From contig JAQVWY010000001.1 of NCBI GenBank assembly GCA_028709465.1, positions 62,001 through 126,000 of the forward strand: a DNA stretch of 64,000 nt. Direction: 5' to 3'. Under the pieces are notes generated by a model. That model searched no databases, was not told the DNA's origin, and saw only the letters and a program-made list of their open reading frames with translations. Source of the stretch: Tissierellia bacterium (GTDB taxonomy: Bacteria > Bacillota > Clostridia > Tissierellales > Sedimentibacteraceae). Position 1 is the stretch's first letter. Every line of letters begins with the position of its first letter. Positions 49,085 through 57,609 of the stretch are shown here, one piece after another. Made by a program: the position numbers and the translations under genes.

Positions 49085-49686
49085 TATAAATCTCCTAATG
49101 CCCTATGTGTATTGATATGTTCATGTACATTTGTAATTTCAAAATTTTCAACCCGATTATCCCATTTACATTTATTAATATGATGAATTTGTTCTTCAAG
49201 AAGTAATTCTCTACCTAAATATTCTCCCATTATTTTACGATGTTCTAAAACATATTTTTTTCCATTCCAAATACATATATAGCCATCATTTCTTTGAAAT
49301 CTTCCACCTTTCCAAGTAGGATTCTTTTCTCCTAAATAATGAGGGAGATTATTTTTTGATAAATCATATCTTTTCTTTATTGGAATCTTTAATTCTATTA
49401 ATCTTCTTCTAACTGTATTAATCGCACAATTAAGTATATTGGCAATTTCAGTAATTGTTTTATTCTCAATTTCATAAGCGTTTATTAACCATTCAGTTTC
49501 TATATGTATTATATTGTTATGTTGTGCTTCTTTATAATCTCTTATTTTTATATTGTGTTTATTGAGTAAATTACTTATTGTTTGAGAAGATTTATAACCA
49601 TATATTTTTGCAATTTCTACAGTAGTTTTTAATTGATTAATATATAACTCATATAATTCTTCTTTTAAAGGTTTTATTCTTCCCAT
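49084..49686 (-). CDS. HNH homing endonuclease inserted between methyltransferase parts
   Basis: PHYLGEKNPTWKGGRFQRNDGYICIWNGKKYVLEHRKIMGEYLGRELLLEEQIHHINKCKWDNRVENFEI. Confidence 0.82.
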   Translation of the reverse strand: MGRIKPLKEELYELYINQLKTTVEIAKIYGYKSSQTISNLLNKHNIKIRDYKEAQHNNIIHIETEWLINAYEIENKTITEIANILNCAINTVRRRLIELKIPIKKRYDLSKNNLPHYLGEKNPTWKGGRFQRNDGYICIWNGKKYVLEHRKIMGEYLGRELLLEEQIHHINKCKWDNRVENFEITNVHEHINTHRALGDL

Positions 49687-50093
49687 ATAACATTTTCTAC
49701 TCCTTGCTCTTTTAATTGTTTTTCAATTCGTTTTAAAAACAACTTACCTATATCTTGATTTTTAGGAAATCCTGTGCCATATACCCAGTCTATTTCTTCT
49801 ACAATATTAAATCCTGCATCTTCAAAAGCACTTTTCATTCTATGATTGGTTTTAGGGTGTCCAAATATTAAAACATATCCACCTGATCTAATTACTCTAT
49901 GTAAAGCTACTGCTCTTTGTAAACACCAATCATAAAAATTACCTGTGGTATCCCACTTTTTACCCATAAAGAATAAGTCATAAGGAAAATCTGATACGCA
50001 ACTATCTACTGTATTTTCTTTAATCTTCTCCAACACTTCAAGATTATCTCCTTGAATAAGTTTCCCATTATTAGTTTTGAATATTGTTTCTAT
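49674..50093 (-). CDS. DNA methyltransferase, N-terminal part (catalytic motif); probable AUA start
   Basis: QGDNLEVLEKIKENTVDSCVSDFPYDLFFMGKKWDT...GGYVLIFGHPKTNHRM..VYGTGFPKNQDIGK. Confidence 0.75.
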   Translation of the reverse strand: METIFKTNNGKLIQGDNLEVLEKIKENTVDSCVSDFPYDLFFMGKKWDTTGNFYDWCLQRAVALHRVIRSGGYVLIFGHPKTNHRMKSAFEDAGFNIVEEIDWVYGTGFPKNQDIGKLFLKRIEKQLKEQGVENVIWEE

Positions 50094-50135
50094 AATATCA
50101 CTTCCTAAATTTATTTATTATCTTCTTACTTATTT

Positions 50136-50177
50136 TTCCAACCCTGTATCCTTACTCTCCCAACGGTCAAATTTCAA
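50136..50177 (-). repeat. dispersed repeat copy B
   Basis: Minus strand TTGAAATTTGACCGTTGGGAGAGTAAGGATACAGGGTTGGAA. Confidence 0.65.
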
Positions 50178-50209
50178 GATTTTTGAATGAAATGACACTT
50201 TTATATGGT

Positions 50210-50770
50210 TTAATACATTTGCCCTAATGTAAATTCTCTTTGTAAATCCCTTATGTATTCAGTCCAATCTCTTTCCATTATCCAATCAATTTGTTCATAC
50301 AATTGTTCTAGTGAACCACTATTATATATTTCAAGATATTCAAATTTGTCTGCTCCATTTTCACTTTCGTTTTCAAGTAATTTTAAATCTGGATACTGCC
50401 CATCTCTTTTCCATAACCTATCAACTCTTATATCTAAATCTGTATTTATCCTCACAGGTAAAAATCCATTTTCTAAAGCTATAGAATATTCATTTGCCTG
50501 TCTTAAATCTGATATAACACATTTATTTATGCTCTCTGCTTTTCCCATTGTTAAATCAATCCATATAGTAGGTCTTATTTCTCTAATTTTTTGTCCAACC
50601 TTTTGTAACAAATCTCTATCCTTGTAAGTCATACCAAAATAATCTCTTGCGACATCATATATTTTATCTGCGAATGCTATCTTTGTAAAATCATAATTGG
50701 ATACTAAATAATCTGCCGCTGTATCTTTTCCACTTCCTCCACGACCATTTATAATTATCTTATTAACCAA
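50210..50770 (-). CDS. deoxynucleoside monophosphate kinase
   Basis: IIINGRGGSGKDTAADYLV; FADKIYDVARDYFGM; CVISDLRQANE. Confidence 0.82.
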   Translation of the reverse strand: MVNKIIINGRGGSGKDTAADYLVSNYDFTKIAFADKIYDVARDYFGMTYKDRDLLQKVGQKIREIRPTIWIDLTMGKAESINKCVISDLRQANEYSIALENGFLPVRINTDLDIRVDRLWKRDGQYPDLKLLENESENGADKFEYLEIYNSGSLEQLYEQIDWIMERDWTEYIRDLQREFTLGQMY

Positions 50771-50772
50771 TA

Positions 50773-51474
50773 CTACATTCCTCCATCTTCCTCTAACTTT
50801 ATTTTATTTTTTAATACCTTTTTATCATAATCGGTATTTATCTTTCCTGTGTTTTTAATATACTTTTTATATCCTTCAATTCCTCTATTATATGAGCCAA
50901 GTGTATAACACCATAAATCTTCTTCTGAAGTTATTCCTTGACTTATCCAATAATCTTTATAAACTCTCAGTACCACAATTCCTGTTTTTATATTTTGTTT
51001 ATCATCATGAATATCATAATCCTTAACATTAAGAAGTTCTTTATACCATTTTATGTATTGATTATTTATCTGACAGAGTCCTACACTATAACCAGAACTA
51101 CCTTGATTCTTACATTTAGCTTCTGATTTAAATTCGCTTTCAGTCCAGATTAATCCAAGAATCAGAGTATAACCTAAATTATGTTCTTTAGCTATCTCAT
51201 AACAATATTTTTGCAATTCTTCTGAAAGTGGAATATTATATAGTATAAATTCTTCTTCATAAATATCTTCTCCATTATTAAGGTTAAAACCATTTGGCAA
51301 AACACTAAAATTATCAATAAAATGCTTTAAATTTTCTATCTCTGTATTATTTTCTTCTGCTATAAGTTTATTTGTTATCTTATTAAAACCATTAATTAAA
51401 ATTGTACATACCAATAAAGCTACTATAAATCTAACTACTTTTTTAGCCACAAAATACTTTTTCATAAGTAACAA
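50773..51474 (-). CDS. membrane-anchored SLT-type lytic transglycosylase
   Basis: N-terminal TM; ILGLIWTESEFKSEAKCKNQGSSGYSVGLCQINNQY. Confidence 0.8.
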   Translation of the reverse strand: MLLMKKYFVAKKVVRFIVALLVCTILINGFNKITNKLIAEENNTEIENLKHFIDNFSVLPNGFNLNNGEDIYEEEFILYNIPLSEELQKYCYEIAKEHNLGYTLILGLIWTESEFKSEAKCKNQGSSGYSVGLCQINNQYIKWYKELLNVKDYDIHDDKQNIKTGIVVLRVYKDYWISQGITSEEDLWCYTLGSYNRGIEGYKKYIKNTGKINTDYDKKVLKNKIKLEEDGGM

Positions 51475-51530
51475 CCTCCGTAATTTTATTTTAATATTGT
51501 GGTGGCAAATTTTTCATCCCCTTATTTACA

Positions 51531-51558
51531 ATAATACCACGTTTATTTTATATGTCAA
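51531..51558 (-). promoter_or_regulatory. sigma-A-type promoter
   Basis: Minus strand TTGACA-N16-TATTAT, AT-rich element upstream. Confidence 0.75.
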
Positions 51559-51713
51559 TAGGTTTATTTAATATTTTTTTAAAATATTTTATACATTATC
51601 AATTCCTTCTTTAATTTATTCAAAACTATCAATTGTTAATTTTTAACAAACTAGTAATTGCAATGCTTACAGGATTCGTAAAACTCAACCAAATGCGACT
51701 TTTATTGAAATAT

Positions 51714-52170
51714 TTAATAACCATAAATTTTACAAAATCCCTCAACAAATATTTTGAAATTTGTATATAATTCTTCAATGCTTTCTGCTGAAGTTCTTGT
51801 AGATGGATTACTCATAAACAAGCAATAATTATCTTCTTTTAAATAACTGTTGTCATCCATATATTTTGTAAAGGCATCAAGTAACTGTCTTAGATATTTA
51901 CATTCCCCTTCTTTTGTATTGTCCTGAAATATATATGCAGTTTCTATTCCTAGTGAGTATAATTTTGTTTTCCTTTTTATAATCTATTTTCATGTTTCCT
52001 GCACTACTAAATCTATATCCTTTAATTACTTCTCCACAATCCCATTCAAGATATATAAACCATTCTCCACAATCAGTAAACCACCTAAATTCAAATTTAC
52101 CAATCTTAAACCAAAGAATATCCCAACCATAAAAATAACCATCTATTATATCTTTCTTTAAAAATCTCAT
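51714..52170 (-). pseudogene. frameshifted hypothetical gene
   Basis: MRFLKKDIIDGYFYGWDILWFKIGKFEFRWF...NMKIDYKK then +1 frame KTKLYSLGIETAYIFQDNTKEGECKYLRQLLDAFTKYMDD... Confidence 0.6.
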
Positions 52171-52218
52171 ATAATTTCCTCCTTTTTTATATAATTATCT
52201 TACAATAATTATCAAGTA

Positions 52219-52273
52219 TTGTATTATTTTTACATCTATGCTACAATACACAGTATAGAGAACATATGTTTTC
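52219..52273 (+). promoter_or_regulatory. promoter with LexA-box-like palindrome
   Basis: TTGTAT-N17-TACAAT; GAACATATGTTTTC at 52260-52273. Confidence 0.5.
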
Positions 52274-52302
52274 TACTATATACAGAAAGTGAGGTGGAAC
52301 AA

Positions 52303-52455
52303 ATGGCAAATAAAAAACAAACTTCAAAACCCATCGCTACTATAGCTTCTAAGATTCTTCAAGATGACCGTTATAGTGATAATTCAAAATCAGTAGCAGC
52401 TTCTGCATTGGCTCAGACAAAGACCAGAAAATCTATTTCATCCAAGAAAAAATAA
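52303..52455 (+). CDS. small conserved hypothetical protein
   Basis: GTGAGGTGG RBS; MANKKQTSKPIATIASKILQDDRYSDNSKSVAASALAQTKTRKSISSKKK. Confidence 0.7.
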   Translation: MANKKQTSKPIATIASKILQDDRYSDNSKSVAASALAQTKTRKSISSKKK

Positions 52456-52481
52456 TCAAAATATAAATTAGAATGGGGGGT

Positions 52482-52518
52482 GTCCATCTACAAATATTTT
52501 ATAGATGGACTCTTTTTT
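52482..52518 (+). terminator. intrinsic terminator
   Basis: GTCCATCTA/TAGATGGAC stem then TCTTTTTT. Confidence 0.85.
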
Positions 52519-52543
52519 ATATAAAACATTCTTTGAAACAAAA

Positions 52544-54511
52544 TTATTTTATCATATCTAAAAATTCATTTTCATTCATGATTTTTACATTATATTTTAA
52601 TGCATCCTGATTTTTCTTTGAGCCTGAGGTAGTATCATTAGTTAATAAATATGATGTTTTAGATGATACTGAATCTGTTAATTTACCACCTAATGACTCA
52701 ATTAATTCTTCAAGTTTCTTTCTAGGTTTAAACTGTTGGAATTCACCAGTGACACAAAATACTTTACCAGTTAAATCAAGTTTACTAATATTCTCTTTCT
52801 TTTCAGTTTTAATAAAATCTAATATAACAGTTGTTTTTGCCCACATTTTATGTTCAATTCCATTATTGTACCACTGATATAAACTATCATTACTTACTTG
52901 ACCAAAATCTTCCAATTGTGTAAAATCAAATTCTCTACAAAAAGCATCTTCAAAAGCAAACCAATCGTTATTAAATGCCTTTGCTATTGCTTTACTTGCT
53001 GACTTTCCTATCTGACTAATACCTAAGCCATATAAAAATCTATGCATTTCTACAGTTTTTGAATTATTAATTGCTTCAATTAATTTATTATAACTTCTAA
53101 TTCCCCATCCTTCTAATTTAATTATCTCATTTTTATACTTTTCAAGGTTATAGATATCATCAAAGGTTTTAAGAAATCCTTTTTCAATAAATAGTTCAAT
53201 TCCTGCTTCACTAAATCCATCAATGTTTATAGCATCCTTACTACAAAAGTGAACAAACTTATTAACCAGTTTTGAAGGACAATTTACATTATCACAAAAC
53301 AAAAATCTTGCTTCTTTAGGTCTTTTTATTACTATTGGTTCTCCACATGAAGGACACTTCATATCTATTTTATAAGTATTTGAACGTGTTAAATTATCTT
53401 CAATTTGCGGGATTACTTCATTAGCACGATAAACAGTTACCACATCATTTATACCCAATTCTAATTCTTCAAATATATCATAATTGTGTAAACTTGCTCT
53501 TGACACCTTTACACCATCAATATCCACCTCATCAAATAAACCTGTAATTGAAACCATACCTGTACGTGTTGTATTTAATTCTACACCTTTAAATTTTGCT
53601 TCATAATTTTCATTCTCCCATTTTAAAGCAAACATATTTTTGGCATGATGCCCAGTGAAGCCTTGTGCTTTACCATAAGCAATATCATTATATTCAATAA
53701 TTAAACCATCTGTTAGATATGGTAGAGAAAATACTTTATTTTTAAAATCTTCTATATAATTTTTTATTATTTCTCTATTAACTGCAAAATGATATACAAC
53801 TTCAAAACCTTGTTCTTTTAAAAATTCAAACTGTTGGTTTTTATAAGGTATTTCTTTATCACACTTAACAATTGCAAATGCTATAAATATTAAATTCCTT
53901 CGTTTAGTTATATTAGCATCTAACTGCCTTACTGAACCTGCCGATAAGTTCCTCGGACTTGAATATGGTCCTTCTCCTTTAGCAATCAAATCTAAATTAA
54001 TTCTTTCAAAGTCTTTAAATGTGACCAAACCTTCTCCACGTAGTTCCAAGTAACCTTTATAATCAATAGTTAAAGGAACATTGGTAAACATTCTAACTGT
54101 ATGTGATACATCCTCTCCATAATCTCCTCCACCTCTAGTAATAGCTTGCTGAAATCTCCCATTATTATATTTTAGAACTAAAGTCAATCCATCTAACTTC
54201 CAAGACAATATACAATCTTGATTTCTCATAAACTTAATAATATCATTAATATCTTTTGATTTTTCAGCAGACAACATAGGTTCTGAATGTTTTACTTTTG
54301 TAAGGAATGGTAGTATTTCACCTTTTACCTTTTGTGTTGGTGAATTCACTAATATATAATTAGTTTCATTTTCTAATTTTTCTAGTTCATCATATAACGC
54401 ATCATACTCTTTATCCGATATTTCAGGTTTATCTTTTACATAATATAAATCTGAATGATAATTACAAATCTTAACTAGTTCTTTAATTCTTTCACCTTTA
54501 CTCATCTTCAA
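52544..54511 (-). CDS. ligA: NAD+-dependent DNA ligase with BRCT domain
   Basis: LSWKLDGLTL active site, RNLSAGSVRQLD, zinc finger CPSCGEP..CDNVNCPSK, BRCT VFCVTGEFQQF. Confidence 0.92.
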   Translation of the reverse strand: MKMSKGERIKELVKICNYHSDLYYVKDKPEISDKEYDALYDELEKLENETNYILVNSPTQKVKGEILPFLTKVKHSEPMLSAEKSKDINDIIKFMRNQDCILSWKLDGLTLVLKYNNGRFQQAITRGGGDYGEDVSHTVRMFTNVPLTIDYKGYLELRGEGLVTFKDFERINLDLIAKGEGPYSSPRNLSAGSVRQLDANITKRRNLIFIAFAIVKCDKEIPYKNQQFEFLKEQGFEVVYHFAVNREIIKNYIEDFKNKVFSLPYLTDGLIIEYNDIAYGKAQGFTGHHAKNMFALKWENENYEAKFKGVELNTTRTGMVSITGLFDEVDIDGVKVSRASLHNYDIFEELELGINDVVTVYRANEVIPQIEDNLTRSNTYKIDMKCPSCGEPIVIKRPKEARFLFCDNVNCPSKLVNKFVHFCSKDAINIDGFSEAGIELFIEKGFLKTFDDIYNLEKYKNEIIKLEGWGIRSYNKLIEAINNSKTVEMHRFLYGLGISQIGKSASKAIAKAFNNDWFAFEDAFCREFDFTQLEDFGQVSNDSLYQWYNNGIEHKMWAKTTVILDFIKTEKKENISKLDLTGKVFCVTGEFQQFKPRKKLEELIESLGGKLTDSVSSKTSYLLTNDTTSGSKKNQDALKYNVKIMNENEFLDMIK

Positions 54512-54579
54512 TCTCCTTATGTTTATTTTTTATCTTATTAAATTTTTTATTAATAGGGGCTAGTTTCCCAACCCCTATA

Positions 54580-55026
54580 TTAAATTCCTTTTATATATTC
54601 TACTCCAAAAGTAGTTATTGCCAATATCTTTTTATCCTTCTCATACCACTTCATTATGTCATCTGTATTAATTGTATTAATGCCATTATGTATCATTTCC
54701 ACAATATCTAACACTTGTGACCACGCCAGAGGTTCAAGAAACAAATTTTGTAAAACTTCCCTCAACTCACTCCAACTTTCAATTTCTATACATTCTTTAA
54801 TTTTCTTCTCGTATTCACTTACATCTGTTCGCTTGCTTATTATATCTCTTCTGAAACGTTGTAAACTATTTATAACTTCATATCCATATTCATAATCTGG
54901 ATTGTAGTATTCAGTTAGATATCTTTCAGCCGTTTCTTCATTCTGGCAAAGTATATTTGCTAATTTAATACACCATATTGTAGGAAACTCAACCAACTCT
55001 TCAAACCTATTATTTGTTTTTCTCAT
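54580..55026 (-). CDS. hypothetical protein
   Basis: 148 aa ORF with RBS. Confidence 0.6.
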   Translation of the reverse strand: MRKTNNRFEELVEFPTIWCIKLANILCQNEETAERYLTEYYNPDYEYGYEVINSLQRFRRDIISKRTDVSEYEKKIKECIEIESWSELREVLQNLFLEPLAWSQVLDIVEMIHNGINTINTDDIMKWYEKDKKILAITTFGVEYIKGI

Positions 55027-55079
55027 TTTTTACTCCTTTCATAATACAAAATTGTTAAATAATGCTTGTAAAAAAATGG

Positions 55080-55108
55080 TTGAAAATAAAAGAGAAAAAC
55101 ATTATAAT
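55080..55108 (+). promoter_or_regulatory. sigma-A-like promoter of sRNA candidate
   Basis: TTGAAA-N17-TATAAT. Confidence 0.65.
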
Positions 55109-55114
55109 TATTAT

Positions 55115-55190
55115 AGGTATTTAGTACTGCTTACAACATGGAACTTAATACCCACGGAGGTTAGGGGTCATACCCTAACTTTTGTTTTTC
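55115..55190 (+). ncRNA. candidate small RNA
   Basis: Starts 7 nt after TATAAT; stem GGTATTTAGT/ACTTAATACC (9/10 pairs); terminator GTTAGGG/CCCTAAC followed by TTTTGTTTTT. Confidence 0.65.
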
Positions 55191-55341
55191 TCTTTAACTA
55201 TAGTTTTCATTTATCACCACCGTTTCAATTTTATTATTAGAAAATTATAACTTGATAGTTATAATTATTATATCTTGTAATAAGTATAACTATTTTTCTG
55301 AATATTTGCAATTAATATTATATTTAACAATTCTATGATTA

Positions 55342-55354
55342 CGAACATATGTTC
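55342..55354. promoter_or_regulatory. LexA/DinR-box-like palindrome
   Basis: CGAACATATGTTC, perfect GAACATATGTTC palindrome. Confidence 0.5.
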
Positions 55355-55448
55355 TTATATATAATTATACTATTTATATATTAATTCGCAAGTTATATTA
55401 TGGAAATTAAGGTAAGTTATTTAATATTTGGATTTTCCTCATGATTTT

Positions 55449-55476
55449 ATTATACTCTTTAATATTAATTTGTCAA
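55449..55476 (-). promoter_or_regulatory. sigma-A-type promoter
   Basis: Minus strand TTGACA-N16-TATAAT. Confidence 0.75.
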
Positions 55477-55701
55477 TATAAATTTATTTATTATTTTATT
55501 ATATTTACAACAATCTCAATTTGATTTAAAAATCATCCATACGCTTATAAATACTTTCTTTTTCAGTATAAAGTAAATAATGAAGATGTACCTTTAATAT
55601 AAAAAATTGGTTTTTTATAATGTTTATAACATATTGAACATAATTGCATTATTATATTGTAAAGCATACATATCTCCTTTCATATCAAATCTCTTTTCGA
55701 T

Positions 55702-55869
55702 TCAAATTTTATAATATTTTTTAATCCTTTTAATAACTTCTTCACTTGTAATTTCTCCTGCTAAATTCATCTTTGCTAATTCCACAGCATAATTACTAGG
55801 AATTAAGTTTTCAAAGTTTAAAGATGCTTTAGTATTAGATATAATTTGTTCTATTTTTTGACTATTCAT
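55702..55869 (-). CDS. VbhA-like antitoxin domain protein
   Basis: MNSQKIEQIISNTKASLNFENLIPSNYAVELAKMNLAGEITSEEVIKRIKKYYKI resembles VbhA (Fic antitoxin) pattern. Confidence 0.55.
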   Translation of the reverse strand: MNSQKIEQIISNTKASLNFENLIPSNYAVELAKMNLAGEITSEEVIKRIKKYYKI

Positions 55870-55904
55870 ATATGTCTCCTTCGCATAAATCATGTAATGC
55901 GTCA

Positions 55905-56144
55905 TTAACTCCATTGTAGTTTTTGTCCACATTCGGAACAAAATTTGACTTTAAAAGGACTTATGACACTTTTACAATTTGGACATCTCCCAAGTTTATT
56001 CACGTTATTTGCATTAACTGTTTTCAAGGGGATTTGCTTTTTAAGTGCTTCAATAGCTAATTTTGCGGATTCAACCTCTGTTGGCTTATATGTCCAATAT
56101 TCAACGATATTGTTCAGGCTTTTTATTGCTTCCTCAATTTCCAT
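55905..56144 (-). CDS. zinc-ribbon protein
   Basis: LGRCPNCKSVISPFKVKFCSECGQKL. Confidence 0.65.
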   Translation of the reverse strand: MEIEEAIKSLNNIVEYWTYKPTEVESAKLAIEALKKQIPLKTVNANNVNKLGRCPNCKSVISPFKVKFCSECGQKLQWS

Positions 56145-56202
56145 TCCACGACCTCCTGTGTCACATAATTATCATTATTTGACTTAATATAAAATAATAC
56201 TT

Positions 56203-56383
56203 TTATCTAATTATCTTAAATTTAGTGTCTTCTATAGTATTAGCATCGGCTACAAAGACACCTTCAATTTCATTATTTTTGTAACCAGATTTAATTTTTT
56301 TGTATTGCTTCTTTCTCATTCTTAGCTTCAACATCTATATAGTAAACATAAGTTTCTGTAACTTTTACATTATAAATTTTCAT
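56203..56383 (-). pseudogene. small gene frameshifted in a 7-A run
   Basis: MKIYNVKVTETYVYYIDVEAKNEKEAIQK / IKSGYKNNEIEGVFVADANTIEDTKFKIIR. Confidence 0.6.
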
Positions 56384-56417
56384 AAAAACCTCCTTAATTT
56401 TGCACAAATCTGTGATT

Positions 56418-56882
56418 TTATATAAATTTTAATATCTGTAAAATTTGCAGTATAGAACTTACAACTGCGACTAATTGTATTATAATTATAAAAACGTTAG
56501 TGATAACCTTATCTTTATTTTCAAATAAAATAATATTTATTCTTAACAATCCTAATGTTATGCCAAAAGAAGCTCCTAGTAGTAACGGTAATGTGAAGAT
56601 ATTTATATACCATAATGGAAAATAGTAATATAAAATTCCCCATACCACAAAGAATGCTAATCCTAATCCAACATCATCCATACCTTTTGTTTTATTGTTT
56701 ATTCTATTTAATTCAAAACCTAATCCCATTATTCCTATTACACTTAAAATTATTGCTACAACTTTACTCGATATTTCATATTTTAAATAATTAGGGAAGC
56801 AATATAAGAATACTGCGACAATTAAAAAACTTAATGCCAATGCCATTCCTTTATAATCAATATTATTATCTTGTTTATCCAC
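56418..56882 (-). CDS. multi-pass membrane protein
   Basis: Several hydrophobic helices. Confidence 0.65.
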   Translation of the reverse strand: MDKQDNNIDYKGMALALSFLIVAVFLYCFPNYLKYEISSKVVAIILSVIGIMGLGFELNRINNKTKGMDDVGLGLAFFVVWGILYYYFPLWYINIFTLPLLLGASFGITLGLLRINIILFENKDKVITNVFIIIIQLVAVVSSILQILQILKFI

Positions 56883-56915
56883 AATATCACCTCAACTTTC
56901 AATCAAGCATTCATT

Positions 56916-57113
56916 TCATTTTGATTTTTCATTATTGCACACATGTTCTTTAAATAAAGGTTTTAAATTTTTTGTATTTTTACATCCAAAATATTCTCCG
57001 CATTCCAAACATTGAGCTTCATCTAATTTTCCAAATAAGTTTTCTTTAGGTATTAAAAAGTTTCTTACTTTTCCATCAATACATTTTAATTTCATCTTAT
57101 CAACTCCACACAA
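56916..57113 (-). CDS. small Cys protein
   Basis: QCLECGEYFGC. Confidence 0.5.
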   Translation of the reverse strand: MCGVDKMKLKCIDGKVRNFLIPKENLFGKLDEAQCLECGEYFGCKNTKNLKPLFKEHVCNNEKSK

Positions 57114-57131
57114 ATATTCCTTTTATTATAA

Positions 57132-57368
57132 TTAATGTAAACAAATTACTTCTACTTCATCTTGTTTATACATATCTTCCAAGGAAATTGCCCACAAATC
57201 CTTTTTACAGTATGGTTTATATCCATTCTTAACATCTTTTTCTTTTCTCCATGAGAAATATGTATCCCATACTTTCTGAATAGCATCTTTTTTATTTTTC
57301 GCTTGTGTTATATATATGTCGTTCCATTGTGCATATTCGCAATAAACTATATAGGTTTTCATAGCCAC
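57132..57368 (-). CDS. hypothetical protein
   Basis: ORF with RBS. Confidence 0.55.
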   Translation of the reverse strand: MAMKTYIVYCEYAQWNDIYITQAKNKKDAIQKVWDTYFSWRKEKDVKNGYKPYCKKDLWAISLEDMYKQDEVEVICLH

Positions 57369-57609
57369 CTCTAATTTTTAATAAATATTACTTTGATATT
57401 TTTTCTATTGGACAATTTAGATGTCTTTCTGTCATCCTATCATGCTAATTAGAGCCAGTTTTAATTGTTTTATCTTTTAAACAATAAGACATTACATATC
57501 CACCGACATCTTCGTATTTTTCATATAAACATTCATCACATGATTTTGGTAAATCTTTTATAATAACCTTCCTTTCAATCAATTTTATTAAAATATTATA
57601 TACAATATT

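Noticed and set aside
50253-50627. 124-aa plus-strand ORF
   Set aside because: Antisense shadow of the dNMP kinase.
55089-55195. Retron msr/msd (long flanking inverted repeat)
   Set aside because: No reverse transcriptase ORF nearby; the promoter plus terminator layout fits an ordinary sRNA.
55052-55240. Plus-strand 62-aa ORF (MLNNACKKMVENKREKHYNYYRYL...)
   Set aside because: TTG start without RBS, runs through the sRNA promoter, hairpin and terminator; better explained as non-coding.
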